Source of the DNA: Paludibacteraceae bacterium | GTDB lineage: Bacteria; Bacteroidota; Bacteroidia; Bacteroidales; Paludibacteraceae | DNA: 64,000 bases | Assembly: GCA_017478725.1 (NCBI GenBank) | Contig: JAFVDD010000014.1 | Span: 1 to 64,000 of the forward strand | Direction of reading: 5' to 3' | Shown: in pieces, positions 1 to 9,286 of the stretch | Position numbering within the stretch: position 1 is the stretch's first letter | How the letters are laid out: each line of letters begins with the position of its first letter | Notes under the pieces: generated by a model | The model's database searches: none | What the model was told of the DNA's origin: nothing | What the model saw: the letters and a program-made list of their open reading frames with translations, nothing else | Made by a program: the position numbers and the translations under genes

Positions 1-99
1 GCTGTTATTGCTATCGCTAACAAACTTATCCGACAGGCGTTTGCTGTTGTTACTCAAAATCGACCCTATATAGATGGATATGTATCATCTTTAGCTTAA
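1..99 (+). CDS. IS110-family transposase, C-terminal fragment (cut by window edge)
   Basis: The first 32 codons read in frame from base 1 to a TAA at 97-99, beginning AVIAIANKLIRQAFAVV. This resembles the C-terminal helix of IS110/IS1111-type transposases (Transposase_20 region), which typically ends in an A-x-A-x-K-L-L/I-R pattern. IS110 enzymes are DEDD-type recombinases that insert circular intermediates with little or no target duplication. Only the tail is visible, so it cannot be said whether the element is intact. The stretch after the stop (100-122) is AT-rich and no terminal inverted repeat was recognised. The family assignment rests on a short stretch. Confidence 0.5.
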   Translation, partial: AVIAIANKLIRQAFAVVTQNRPYIDGYVSSLA

Positions 100-122
100 A
101 AAGGTAATTTTTTATCACTTTT

Positions 123-1349
123 TTAATATAGTTCGTTTATGCTTAACAGCTGATCTTCGATCAGATAGACCTGCTCCACCGGAACTCCGCGGTCAACCAA
201 CTGACGCCGATCCGGCCGGAAGAGGGCGAAGAACTCCTTGGCTCCTTTGCACATCTCGCGTGCCGTGCGGTAGTTCTCATACGCCATAATCCTGTCGCCG
301 CGCAGGAGAAAACAATGGCCGTAATTGATATAATCCATCGCCGTGGCTTTGCGGGCACGTATCTGCTGGACGAGAAAACTCTCCGCCAGACTGATATTAT
401 CCCACACCAGATCCATCTTGCCGATACTCAGATACATCAGTTTGATGGTCCGCTGGCGCTGCGGGTCATCACCCACCAGCAGCGAATAGAGCCATGTGTC
501 CGGCAGAATCTGTATCAAACCGGACATATATTCCTGCTCGGAATTAGGAACCCAAGAAGTGATGCCGCTGATATCATTCTCCGACCCTGTCAGCGAGAGC
601 AAATCACGCAGTTCTTGAGGCAGTTCGTCGTACGAAATCTCATTACGCGCCAGCATGTCCCTCAGACTAACTTTGGTACTGCGTATCATGGCGCACAGCA
701 CCTCAAAGGCGCTTTCCCCGTCTCCGATAGCCTCGGCAAAAGCGTTCTGTATATCCGGAAAGAAATCTATCCTCACATCGTAATGCGCCAGCAGCAGCAT
801 CACATTCGCCAACGCCTGTTCTGCCACCACCTGGCTGTCACTATTGATACCATCAATGAGCGCCAGCATAGCCTGCGCTGAGAAAATCTCCCGCAGGTTC
901 TTGCTGATAGCCGATACAGCCATTAGCGCGATAGCTGAACTGTTCGGATTGTTCATCACGCTGCGAAGCCAGTCGAAATCCGACTCCTTAAACCGGGCAC
1001 ATCCGGACCAGTAGTGCATCACCGATTGCGGATTTTCGCCATTGAAACCGTGCATCTCGGGCGATATACCTTTGCGTACACGGAGCGTGGCGTACACGTC
1101 GTCCACCAGCCGGTAGGTATCTCCTGTCATCCTGTCCAGTTGCTCTTCGCGGTCGGGATCATCGCTTGTCAGGAAATCCTCAAACAGCGTTTTATACCGC
1201 TCGCTGATATCTGCATAACGTGCCTCATACGGGTTGTCCTCTCCCAGCTCAATCAACCAGCTGCGGAGGATAATCAGCGCATGGCGGATCATCCGTTCTC
1301 CCAACGCGCGTTCTATCGTATTTACCTGATCGTCAATATTTTGCGCCAT
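123..1349 (-). CDS. TPR-like conserved hypothetical protein
   Basis: This 408-aa soluble protein has no signal peptide or membrane segment. It is strongly helical. The C-terminal part (about 335-375: YINYGHCFLLRGDRIMAYEN) has the spacing of a tetratricopeptide repeat, and the middle has repeated Leu/Ala-rich helices. It resembles uncharacterised TPR-type proteins of Bacteroidales, but no enzymatic motif was found. Its ATG overlaps the stop of the upstream glycosyltransferase by one base (TGATG), so the two are translationally coupled and share the promoter at 2324-2354. A scaffold role is possible but is only inference. Confidence 0.6.
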   Translation of the reverse strand: MAQNIDDQVNTIERALGERMIRHALIILRSWLIELGEDNPYEARYADISERYKTLFEDFLTSDDPDREEQLDRMTGDTYRLVDDVYATLRVRKGISPEMHGFNGENPQSVMHYWSGCARFKESDFDWLRSVMNNPNSSAIALMAVSAISKNLREIFSAQAMLALIDGINSDSQVVAEQALANVMLLLAHYDVRIDFFPDIQNAFAEAIGDGESAFEVLCAMIRSTKVSLRDMLARNEISYDELPQELRDLLSLTGSENDISGITSWVPNSEQEYMSGLIQILPDTWLYSLLVGDDPQRQRTIKLMYLSIGKMDLVWDNISLAESFLVQQIRARKATAMDYINYGHCFLLRGDRIMAYENYRTAREMCKGAKEFFALFRPDRRQLVDRGVPVEQVYLIEDQLLSINELY

Positions 1350-2305
1350 CAGATTTTCTCCTTGATCAAATAATCGTTTCGTGAAGGACTGTTGCGAATG
1401 ACAAGTTCGCCCAAGAAGCCTGCCAGGAACAGCATACAGCCCAGAATCATCATTAGAATAGCGACGTGGAAATACGGGTTCACGCCCACCAGCATAGCCT
1501 TGACGCCATTAGCGAGCGCGTACCATTTCATGCCGCCCACAACGATAACCGCCACAAATCCGATGAGGAACATCAGGCTGCCTACCAAACCGAAGAAGTG
1601 CATCGGCTGTTTGCCGAATTTGTTCAGGAACCATAGTGTCATCAGGTCCAGATAGCCGTTGACGAAACGGTTCAAGCCGAACTTCGAAGTACCGAACTCG
1701 CGTTTGCGGTGTTGCACCACTTTCTCACCTATCTTGGTAAATCCGGCGTTCTTGGCGAGATACGGGATATACCGGTGCATCTCGCTGAAAACCTCAATAT
1801 TTTTCACCACATCGCGGCGATAGGCTTTCAATCCGCAGTTCATGTCATGCAGCTGAATGCCCGTCACCCGGCGTGCCGTAGCGTTGAACAGTTTGGAGGG
1901 CAGATTCTTGGTCAGTTTGTTGTCATAGCGTTTCTGCTTCCACCCGCTCACCAGATCAAATCCATCCTCTTTGATCATCCGGTACAACTCAGGTATCTCG
2001 TCAGGACTGTCCTGCAGGTCGGCATCCATGGTGATGACCACGTTGCCCTGCGCAGTCTGAAATCCTACCTGCAATGCGGCGGACTTACCATAGTTTCTGC
2101 GGAAACAAATACCGTGAATCTCATCCTGTATATTGTCCCTCCGCAACTTCTCGATAACCTCCCACGACTCGTCGGTACTTCCGTCATTGACGAAAATAAC
2201 CTCGTAGCTGAACTTGTTTTCCTTCATCACACGCGCGATCCACTCGTACAGATGTGGCAGCGATTCCGCCTCGTTATAGAGAGGCACAATTATTGAAATG
2301 TCCAT
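1349..2305 (-). CDS. Family 2 glycosyltransferase (GtrB / polyprenyl-phosphate sugar transferase type)
   Basis: The protein opens with MDISIIVPLYNEAESLPHLY, the GT-A nucleotide-binding strand of GT2 enzymes. VFVNDGSTDES (about 39-49) and the metal-binding TMDADLQDSPDE (about 93-104) follow. Two membrane segments close the C-terminus (about 230-310), as in dolichyl-phosphate-mannose-synthase-like GtrB/ArnC proteins that load a sugar from UDP/GDP-sugar onto undecaprenyl phosphate. A seven-codon upstream extension is possible, but the internal ATG at 2305 fits the family start. It is the first gene after a strong promoter and is coupled to the TPR-like gene. The acceptor and sugar cannot be read from sequence. 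Confidence 0.85.
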   Translation of the reverse strand: MDISIIVPLYNEAESLPHLYEWIARVMKENKFSYEVIFVNDGSTDESWEVIEKLRRDNIQDEIHGICFRRNYGKSAALQVGFQTAQGNVVITMDADLQDSPDEIPELYRMIKEDGFDLVSGWKQKRYDNKLTKNLPSKLFNATARRVTGIQLHDMNCGLKAYRRDVVKNIEVFSEMHRYIPYLAKNAGFTKIGEKVVQHRKREFGTSKFGLNRFVNGYLDLMTLWFLNKFGKQPMHFFGLVGSLMFLIGFVAVIVVGGMKWYALANGVKAMLVGVNPYFHVAILMMILGCMLFLAGFLGELVIRNSPSRNDYLIKEKI

Positions 2306-2323
2306 AATATCGCAATTTGACTG

Positions 2324-2354
2324 CAAAGGTACGATATTTTTCTGACATGTGCAA
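2324..2354 (-). promoter_or_regulatory. Bacteroidota promoter of the GT2-TPR operon
   Basis: On the minus strand, TTGC (complement of 2351-2354) and TACCTTTG (complement of 2324-2331) are separated by 19 bp. This matches the Bacteroidota sigma-factor consensus. The GT2 ATG at 2305 follows about 18 bp after the -7 box. Confidence 0.75.
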
Positions 2355-2381
2355 GAAAAAAGGATATTTTTGTCGGTTTAC

Positions 2382-2412
2382 TTGCATATGTGCAATTTTT
2401 GTAGTATCTTTG
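2382..2412 (+). promoter_or_regulatory. Bacteroidota promoter of dnaE
   Basis: TTGCATATG at 2382 is followed by an exact TATCTTTG -7 box at 2405-2412, with 19 bp between TTGC and TATC. The dnaE ATG is at 2431. The box lies divergent to the GT2 promoter. Confidence 0.75.
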
Positions 2413-2430
2413 TAGCCAAATTTTGTAACA

Positions 2431-5400
2431 ATGGAATTTACACATTTGCATGTGCACTCCCACTACTCGCTGCTGGACGGGTTGTCGAAAGTGGACGAGA
2501 TAGTGGATAAATGTATCGCCCTGGGCATGAACGCCGTGGCACTCACCGATCATGGAAACATGTACGGTATCAAAGAGTTGCTGGATTATTGCAAGGCCAT
2601 CAACAAGAAACGCGAGAAAGCATTCAAACCTATTGTGGGATGCGAGGTGTATTGTGCCCGCCGCGGAAGGTTGAGCCGCATGGACGACAAAGCCATTAAC
2701 GGCGAAGGCAAATCCTATACCATCGACCGCTCAGGCTGGCACCTCATCCTGCTGGCGAAAAACATGACCGGTTATCACAACCTCTGCCGCATCGTGTCTG
2801 CGGGTTTTATGGCAGACGCCTATTACCACACGCCGCGTATCGACAGAGAGCTGCTGGAGATGTACCACGAAGGCATCATCTGTTCCTCAGCCTGTCTTGG
2901 CGGCGAACTCCCGCAGAAAATATTGGAAGGAATCAGCCGCCAACCGTCCGGTATCAGCACTCAGGACGCGATAGCGCAAGGCGTATTTGCGGAAGCGGAA
3001 GAGACCGTCCGATGGTTCAAGAACCTCTTTGGCGAGGATTACTATATCGAGCTGCAACGCCATGAGACCCAGCGTCCAGGCGGCGACCAGGAAACGTACC
3101 AACGCCAGAAACAGGTTAACCCTGTGCTGATCGAATTGGCCAAGAAATACAACGTGAAAATCATTTGCACTAATGATGCACACTTTGTAAACGAAGAGGA
3201 CGCGGAGGCACACGACCGATTGATCTGCTTGAGCACCAACCACTATGTGAACGATGTGGATCGCATGCATTACACCAAGCAGGAATGGATCAAGACACCG
3301 GAGGAGATGTACGAGATTTTCCAAGACATCCCCGAGGCGCTTGCCAACACACAGGAGATTGCCGACAAAGTGGAGATCTACGACATCGACCACGACCCGA
3401 TCATGCCGCTCTTCGACATCCCCGAGAGTTTCGGTACGGAAGCCGAGTGGCGGCAGAAATTCACGGAGCAGGAACTGTTCGACGAGTTCACACGCGACGA
3501 GAACGGCAATATTGTCATGAGCCAGGAGGAGGCGGAAAAGAAGATCAAGAAACTGGGCGGCTATGACCGTTTGTACCGAATCAAGTTTGAGGCGGACTAC
3601 CTCAAATACCTTACTTATAAAGGCGCGCACGAGCGCTACGGCGAAACGCTGACCGAGGAACAGGAAGAGCGCATCCGATTTGAGCTCCATATTATGAAAA
3701 CAATGGGTTTCCCGGGCTACTTCCTCATTGTGATGGACTTTATCCGCGCGGCACGCGAAGAACTGGATGTGAGCGTCGGTCCCGGACGTGGTTCGGCGGC
3801 GGGAAGTGTGGTGGCTTATTGCCTGCATATCACTGACCTGGATCCCTTGAAATATGATTTGCTGTTTGAGCGTTTCCTCAACCCCGACCGTATCTCTCTA
3901 CCCGATATAGATACCGACTTCGAGGATTGCGGACGCGGCAAGGTTCTGGACTGGGTGAGCCGCAAATACGGCGAGACGCATGTAGCGCACATCGTCACAT
4001 ACGGCAAAATGGCTACCAAGTCCGCACTCGCTGACGTCGGTCGCGTACAGCAAGTGCCGCTCAGCAAAGTCAACGAACTGAAATCCTATATTCCCGACCG
4101 CGAGTTCCCCGGCAATATCAAAGACGAGAAGGGCAAGTCGCCCAAAGTCACGCTCAAGAACTGCTATCAATACATCGACCAACTCAAAGAGGAATACGAT
4201 GGTCCCGATGCCAACATCCGCTCGATGCTGCGCTATGCGGCACGACTGGAGGGAACGGTGCGCCAAGTGGGCGTACACGCCTGTGGCGTGATTATCGGAG
4301 CAGACGATTTGACGAACTTTGCGCCGCTCTCGTCCGTTGAAGACAAGGTCAGCAAGAAACGTGTGCTGGTCACCGAATACGACGGACATGTTGTGGAATC
4401 GGTGGGGCTGATCAAAATGGACTTCCTCGGGCTCATTACCCTGACAATTATCAAGGAGTGTCTGCGCAATATCAAAAAGGCCCGCAACATTGACATCGAC
4501 ATCGACCATATTCCTATTGACGACGAACTGACTTACAAACTCTTCCAAGCCGGCAGAACAGTAGCCGTGTTCCAATTCGAGTCAGCGGGCATGCAGAAAT
4601 ATCTGCAAGAACTGAAGCCGACCGTGATCGGCGACCTCATCGCCATGAACGCCCTCTATCGTCCGGGACCGATGGATTATATTCCTCAGTTCATCCGCCG
4701 CAAGCAGGGCGCCGAACCCGTGACGTACGACATTCCCGTAATGGAAAAATACCTCAAGGACACGTACGGCGTTACCGTCTATCAGGAACAGGTCATGCTG
4801 CTGAGCCGTCTGCTGGCCAACTTCACCCGCGGCGAGAGCGACAAACTCCGTAAGGCGATGGGTAAGAAACAGATGGCGGTGCTGCAGGAACTGAAAGGCA
4901 AGTTCATGGACGGCGGAAAAGCGAATGGTCACGACGAGAAGATACTGGACAAGATTTGGAAAGACTGGGAGAAATTCGCTTCCTATGCCTTCAACAAATC
5001 CCACGCCGCATGCTATTCGTGGGTGGCTTACCAGACCGGCTATCTCAAAGCCCATTACCCGGCGGAGTTCATGGCAGCGAACCTCACTGTCCATAAGGAT
5101 GATATCAAGGAGGTAACCAAACTGATGGACGAATGCCGTGCGCTGAAAATCAATGTATTGGAGCCAGACGTGAATGAATCCGAACTCAACTTCACCGTCA
5201 ACAGCCACGGCGATATCCGTTTCGGTTTGGGCGGTATCAAAGGTGTGGGCGAAGGAGCCGCAGAGGCGATTATTCAAGAGCGCGAACAGAACGGCAAATA
5301 CAAAGACTTGTTCGATTTTCTGGAGCGTGTCAACCTCCAGTCTTGCAACAGGAAAACGATTGAGAACCTGGCGCAAGCAGGTGCCTTTGAATGCTTTGAG

Positions 5401-6510
5401 GGTGTCTATCGCGAGCAGATTCTGGGCATTTACGATGACGGAGACAGCGTTTTGGAGCGGCTAATGCTATACGGCAACCGCTACCAGCAGGACAAAGAGC
5501 AGAGCCAGAACTCACTCTTCGGCGACTTGGATGCCGTGGTGGAAATCAAACACCCTGACCTGCCTAATGTAGCGCGGTGGAACACCATCGAGCGCCTCAA
5601 CAAAGAGAAAGATCTCATCGGTATTTACCTCTCCGCCCACCCGCTGGATGAGTACGCATTTGAAGTCAAAGAGATGTGCAATATTTCCGCTCAGGAACTG
5701 ACTAAATTCGATAGTTGGCGCCGTCCGGACACACGTGCCGTAGCAGAGCAGCAGATGAAAGAGGAGCTGGCTATCAGCGCACCCGTACAGACCGAACCGG
5801 TGCAAGAAGACACACTTGATTACGGCGAGGAAGAAAACGTCGACGAGATCCCGACGACCAGCCGTAACATTGCCAACAAGCCTGCGGAACAAGTGCCGCA
5901 AGAGAAACGCGCGGAACTACCGTCCGAGTTTATACACCGTAGGGCTAATCAACCCTGCCGCATCGGAGGTATCATTACCGATGCCGAACAACTCGTCAGC
6001 CAGAAGGGCAACCCGTACGGACGCTATACGATTGAGGACTACACAGGCAGTTACCAACTGGTGATGTTCGGCAACACCTACCGCCAGTTTGCACCGCTGA
6101 TGCAGAAGAATATCTTCGTGCTCGTCACAGGTATTATCCAGCAACGCAACGCCGGCAGCCGGTGGTTCAAAGAAGCCAAAGAGGAAGAAGCTGAATACGA
6201 GTTTATGGTACAAAACGTGGAACTCCTGAAAGATGTACAGGACAAACAGACAGGAGGCATCCGCATCAACCTGCCTATCTCGCAAGTATCCGGCGAACTG
6301 GTGGAAGAACTGAACGAACAGATCAGACTAAACCCCGGCAACGGACGCGTCCACCTGCAACTGACCAACCCTATGAACCGTCATCAGGTAGCCCTCACCA
6401 GCCGCAAATACAGCATCCATATCACACCGAGTCTCTATCGCTGGCTGTGCCAGAAACGCCAAGACGGCATCCTCAGTTTCGGCGTGATCATAAGTGAAAG
6501 TAATTCATAA
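2431..6510 (+). CDS. dnaE: DNA polymerase III subunit alpha
   Basis: This is the replicative polymerase catalytic subunit, 1359 aa. The N-terminal PHP domain opens with FTHLHVHSHYSLLDG, and LTDHGNMYG lies at about 46-54. The C-family polymerase core contains GPGRGSAAGS (about 450-459) and the catalytic acidic motif PDIDTDFED (about 491-499). Finger, beta-binding and helix-hairpin-helix regions follow, then an OB-fold around 1175-1250 (CRIGGIITDAEQL onward). A polar, low-complexity insertion of about 40 residues around 1120-1165 precedes the OB-fold. The length is somewhat above E. coli DnaE. Its stop lies in the first of three AATTCAT heptads that lead into folC. Confidence 0.97.
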   Translation: MEFTHLHVHSHYSLLDGLSKVDEIVDKCIALGMNAVALTDHGNMYGIKELLDYCKAINKKREKAFKPIVGCEVYCARRGRLSRMDDKAINGEGKSYTIDRSGWHLILLAKNMTGYHNLCRIVSAGFMADAYYHTPRIDRELLEMYHEGIICSSACLGGELPQKILEGISRQPSGISTQDAIAQGVFAEAEETVRWFKNLFGEDYYIELQRHETQRPGGDQETYQRQKQVNPVLIELAKKYNVKIICTNDAHFVNEEDAEAHDRLICLSTNHYVNDVDRMHYTKQEWIKTPEEMYEIFQDIPEALANTQEIADKVEIYDIDHDPIMPLFDIPESFGTEAEWRQKFTEQELFDEFTRDENGNIVMSQEEAEKKIKKLGGYDRLYRIKFEADYLKYLTYKGAHERYGETLTEEQEERIRFELHIMKTMGFPGYFLIVMDFIRAAREELDVSVGPGRGSAAGSVVAYCLHITDLDPLKYDLLFERFLNPDRISLPDIDTDFEDCGRGKVLDWVSRKYGETHVAHIVTYGKMATKSALADVGRVQQVPLSKVNELKSYIPDREFPGNIKDEKGKSPKVTLKNCYQYIDQLKEEYDGPDANIRSMLRYAARLEGTVRQVGVHACGVIIGADDLTNFAPLSSVEDKVSKKRVLVTEYDGHVVESVGLIKMDFLGLITLTIIKECLRNIKKARNIDIDIDHIPIDDELTYKLFQAGRTVAVFQFESAGMQKYLQELKPTVIGDLIAMNALYRPGPMDYIPQFIRRKQGAEPVTYDIPVMEKYLKDTYGVTVYQEQVMLLSRLLANFTRGESDKLRKAMGKKQMAVLQELKGKFMDGGKANGHDEKILDKIWKDWEKFASYAFNKSHAACYSWVAYQTGYLKAHYPAEFMAANLTVHKDDIKEVTKLMDECRALKINVLEPDVNESELNFTVNSHGDIRFGLGGIKGVGEGAAEAIIQEREQNGKYKDLFDFLERVNLQSCNRKTIENLAQAGAFECFEGVYREQILGIYDDGDSVLERLMLYGNRYQQDKEQSQNSLFGDLDAVVEIKHPDLPNVARWNTIERLNKEKDLIGIYLSAHPLDEYAFEVKEMCNISAQELTKFDSWRRPDTRAVAEQQMKEELAISAPVQTEPVQEDTLDYGEEENVDEIPTTSRNIANKPAEQVPQEKRAELPSEFIHRRANQPCRIGGIITDAEQLVSQKGNPYGRYTIEDYTGSYQLVMFGNTYRQFAPLMQKNIFVLVTGIIQQRNAGSRWFKEAKEEEAEYEFMVQNVELLKDVQDKQTGGIRINLPISQVSGELVEELNEQIRLNPGNGRVHLQLTNPMNRHQVALTSRKYSIHITPSLYRWLCQKRQDGILSFGVIISESNS

Positions 6511-6526
6511 TTCATAATTCATAATT
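6502..6526. repeat. Three perfect AATTCAT heptads at the dnaE-folC junction
   Basis: AATTCAT occurs three times head to tail (6502-6522) and is followed by AATT. The array contains the dnaE stop codon, and its end supplies part of the TTG used as folC start. Confidence 0.85.
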
Positions 6527-7889
6527 GACCTACCGCGAAGCCATAGATTATTTGTACAATGCGCGTCCGCCGTTTCATATCGTGGGCAGCGATGCGTACA
6601 AGCCCGGGCTGGAGAATACCCTCCGGCTCATGGCGCATGTGGGCAATCCGCATGAGCACCTGCGCGCCGTGCACGTGGCAGGCACCAACGGCAAGGGATC
6701 TACCTGCCATCTTATTGCGGCAGTCCTGCAAGCAGCAGGCCTCAAAGTAGGATTGTACACCAGCCCGCATCTGGTGGATCTGCGTGAACGGATCCGCATC
6801 AACGGTGAGCCGATTCCTGAGGCCGGAGTAGCCGGTTTCATTGAACGTAACCGTGCCTTCCTTGACGAGACACAGCCTTCTTTTTTCGAGACCATGACTG
6901 CGATGGCATTCGCCTATTTTGCAGAAGAGAAAGTGGATATCGCGGTCATAGAAACGGGCTTAGGCGGACGGCTGGATAGCACGAATGTGCTCACGCCGTT
7001 GCTCTCCGTCATTACCAACATAGGCATGGATCACACGGAGTTTCTGGGTAATACGCTGACCAGGATTGCCCGCGAGAAAGCAGGAATCATCAAACCCGGC
7101 GTGCCGACCGTCATCGGAGAGACGCATCCGCAGACCATCAATGTCTTTATGGATCGCGCGCGGGAGTGTGGTATTTTAGGCGACGGACTGGAGACGACCG
7201 ATTGCCGTATATGGTTTGCCGACCAGTGCGGCTACATGCGCAGCCGCCGTCTGCGCGAAGCACCCGTTTGCGAACTGAAAGGCGAGTATCAGGATAAGAA
7301 TCTCCAGACAGCCTATGTCGCCCTGCAGGTTCTGCGGAACTGTGTTCCATCACCCATCCTTCGTACATCGCACATTCGTCCTTCGTATATCCAAGAGGGT
7401 TTTGCTCATGTCTGCAGCCTTACCGGCTTGCGCGGCAGATGGGAGACACTGCAAGAACAGCCTCTCATCATCTGCGACACCGGACACAACAGCCACGGAC
7501 TACAATACATAGCGCACCAACTCAAAGGACTCCGCAACCCGCGTATTTGGATCATCTTCGGCATGGTCAACGACAAAGACACCGATGTTGTTTTGAGACT
7601 GATGCCCAAAGGCGAACGCTACCGTTACATCTTCACTACACCTGACACCCTGCGTGCCCGATCGGCCGGAGAAATGTATGCTATGTGGAATGCCTTTCAC
7701 TCTAATGAGGGGATGGAGGCTGGCTCTGCGATAGCCATTCCGGAACCGCAAGAAGCATTCAACTATGCCCTCCGGCACGCCTCACCTGAAGATGCCGTCT
7801 TCATCGGCGGAAGCAATTATCTAGTGGGCGAAATCTTGAAATACCGGGACTCCGGAAATCCGGAAATCCAGCAATTCATTAACGAATAA
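6525..7889 (+). CDS. folC: Bifunctional folylpolyglutamate synthase / dihydrofolate synthase
   Basis: FolC adds glutamate to dihydropteroate and to folates, with ATP hydrolysis. The Mur-ligase fold is visible: GTNGKGSTCHLI P-loop (about 53-64), YTSPHLVDLRERI (about 79-91), the Omega-loop ETGLGGRLDSTN (about 143-154), NIGMDHTEFLGN and a C-terminal domain with ICDTGHNSHG. No ATG lies near the expected N-terminus. The TTG at 6525, inside the heptad array, gives MTYREAIDYLYNA, the family start. A repeat-like stretch at about 7353-7396 and an 8-bp repeat at the 3' end (7845-7868) add residues not expected in FolC. Co-directional with dnaE. Confidence 0.93.
   Translation: MTYREAIDYLYNARPPFHIVGSDAYKPGLENTLRLMAHVGNPHEHLRAVHVAGTNGKGSTCHLIAAVLQAAGLKVGLYTSPHLVDLRERIRINGEPIPEAGVAGFIERNRAFLDETQPSFFETMTAMAFAYFAEEKVDIAVIETGLGGRLDSTNVLTPLLSVITNIGMDHTEFLGNTLTRIAREKAGIIKPGVPTVIGETHPQTINVFMDRARECGILGDGLETTDCRIWFADQCGYMRSRRLREAPVCELKGEYQDKNLQTAYVALQVLRNCVPSPILRTSHIRPSYIQEGFAHVCSLTGLRGRWETLQEQPLIICDTGHNSHGLQYIAHQLKGLRNPRIWIIFGMVNDKDTDVVLRLMPKGERYRYIFTTPDTLRARSAGEMYAMWNAFHSNEGMEAGSAIAIPEPQEAFNYALRHASPEDAVFIGGSNYLVGEILKYRDSGNPEIQQFINE
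7845..7868. repeat. 8-bp tandem repeat inside the folC 3' end
   Basis: Three units, CGGGACTC, CGGAAATC and CGGAAATC, are read in frame as part of the FolC C-terminus (RDSGNPEI). The following CAGCAA is shared with the similar 8-bp repeat after clpB at 37118-37141. Confidence 0.7.
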
Positions 7890-7898
7890 TTACTCTCA

Positions 7899-8489
7899 AT
7901 GAAAAAAATCATCCTCGCAACCCTCTGCGCACTCACGCTCATCGGTTGCACAACCAAACAACAAAGTATGGAAAACCAAGTGATTGACAACATCTTGACG
8001 CGTGTATCGGTGCGTCAGTTCACGGGCGAACCGCTCACACAAGCCCAGGTGGACACACTTCTGCGTGCGGCTATGGCAGCTCCTTCGGCAGTCAACAAAC
8101 AGCCATGGGCATTCGTAGTCATTACAGACAAGCGGATTATTGAACGAATCGGCGAAGAGCTGCCTAACAGCCGTTGCCAGAACAACGCGCCCTTGGCTGT
8201 CGTACTCTGCGGTGATTTAGACAAGGCATTGGAGGGTGCCGGACACGATTTCTGGGTACAAGATGTAGCCGCTGCTACGGAGAACCTTTTGTTGGCAGCC
8301 CATTCCATGGGCCTCGGAGCTGTTTGGACGGGCATGTACCCCACTCCGCGTGCCGCACAGGTACAGGAGTTGCTCGGCTTGCCGGCTAATATCGTGCCGC
8401 TGGCTGTCGTGCCCGTCGGCTATCCCGCTGAGCAACCCGCCGTCAAACAGAAATACAACGAATCACTCATCCACTACAATCAGTGGTAA
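7899..8489 (+). CDS. Nitroreductase-family lipoprotein
   Basis: The 196-aa protein starts with MKKIILATLCALTLIGCTTK, a type II signal peptide with lipobox LIGC (Cys17), and continues with a nitroreductase fold: SVRQFTGEPL (FMN-phosphate Arg motif), AAPSAVNKQPWAFVV, and GLGAVWTGMYPTPR near the C-terminus. Nitroreductases use FMN and NAD(P)H to reduce nitro-aromatics, quinones or flavins, and most are cytosolic. Here the sequence predicts an exported, membrane-anchored form. A start at the internal Met24 would give a cytosolic protein, but the clear lipobox argues for the long form. The stop TAA overlaps the prmA ATG (TAATG). Confidence 0.85.
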   Translation: MKKIILATLCALTLIGCTTKQQSMENQVIDNILTRVSVRQFTGEPLTQAQVDTLLRAAMAAPSAVNKQPWAFVVITDKRIIERIGEELPNSRCQNNAPLAVVLCGDLDKALEGAGHDFWVQDVAAATENLLLAAHSMGLGAVWTGMYPTPRAAQVQELLGLPANIVPLAVVPVGYPAEQPAVKQKYNESLIHYNQW

Positions 8490-9286
8490 TGTTATACTGC
8501 GTCATCCATATTCAGACTTCGTTTGCCGAAGACTGGCAGAAAGACCTGTTTGACCAGCAGCTCTGCGACTTGGGCGTAGATACCATCGACGGCGAGGATT
8601 ATTATATCCCCACCGATCTTTGGCAGCAAAACCAAGCCGCTGTCACGGAGCATCTTTCAGCGCTCTGTTTTCCATTTTCCGTTTCCGAAGTGCCGGACGA
8701 GAACTGGAACGCCGCATGGGAAGCCGAGCATCCGGTTCAGCAACTGCCTCTGGGCGTAACCATCATCCCTCATTGCGCTTTCGGAGCCGGACACCATGAG
8801 ACCACCTCGATGATGATCAACGCGCTAATGGAGGCGGATCTGGAGGGCAAAACAGTGCTCGATCATGGTACAGGAACAGGGGTGCTGGCTATTTTTGCCA
8901 AGCGGCTGGGAGCCAAACAGGTAGTAGCCGTAGATATAGATGAGAAAGCTGTAGCCAACGCCAAAGAGAATGCACTGCTGAACAACGTTGAGATAGACGT
9001 CCGGCTGGGAGACTCCATTCCCACTCCCTCATGTGGAGAGCTGGAGAAGGGTTACGACTTAATCCTTGCCAATATTCATCGGAATATTCTATTGGCGAAC
9101 ATGCCGACATATGCGCACCACCTGGCACCCGGAGGCGAGCTATGGCTCAGCGGTTTCTACGAATCCGACTGCACGCTCTTAAAGGATGCCGCAGAGGCAC
9201 ACGGATTGACACTTATTGACATCCGCGCGAGCGGCGAATGGAGGTGGATGAGATGTCAAAATACGGAGCATCGGCCAGGAACGTAA
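8489..9286 (+). CDS. prmA: Ribosomal protein L11 methyltransferase
   Basis: PrmA trimethylates ribosomal protein L11 using S-adenosylmethionine. A small N-terminal recognition domain (to about 90) is followed by a Rossmann methyltransferase domain: FGAGHHETTSMMI, the SAM motif VLDHGTGTGVLAIFAKRLGA (about 124-143), VDIDEKAVANAKENA and DLILANIHRNILL (the N-P-P-Y-equivalent loop). The ATG overlaps the upstream stop; a longer GTG start at 8483 is less likely. The 3' end overlaps convergent nadD by 74 bp. The last residues (RCQNTEHRPGT) are antisense to the nadD end and look non-homologous, so the C-terminus has probably been rewritten. Confidence 0.93.
   Translation: MLYCVIHIQTSFAEDWQKDLFDQQLCDLGVDTIDGEDYYIPTDLWQQNQAAVTEHLSALCFPFSVSEVPDENWNAAWEAEHPVQQLPLGVTIIPHCAFGAGHHETTSMMINALMEADLEGKTVLDHGTGTGVLAIFAKRLGAKQVVAVDIDEKAVANAKENALLNNVEIDVRLGDSIPTPSCGELEKGYDLILANIHRNILLANMPTYAHHLAPGGELWLSGFYESDCTLLKDAAEAHGLTLIDIRASGEWRWMRCQNTEHRPGT

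Noticed and set aside
2887..3828. 313-codon open frame antisense to dnaE
   Set aside because: It lies inside the conserved polymerase coding region; no promoter or homology was seen.
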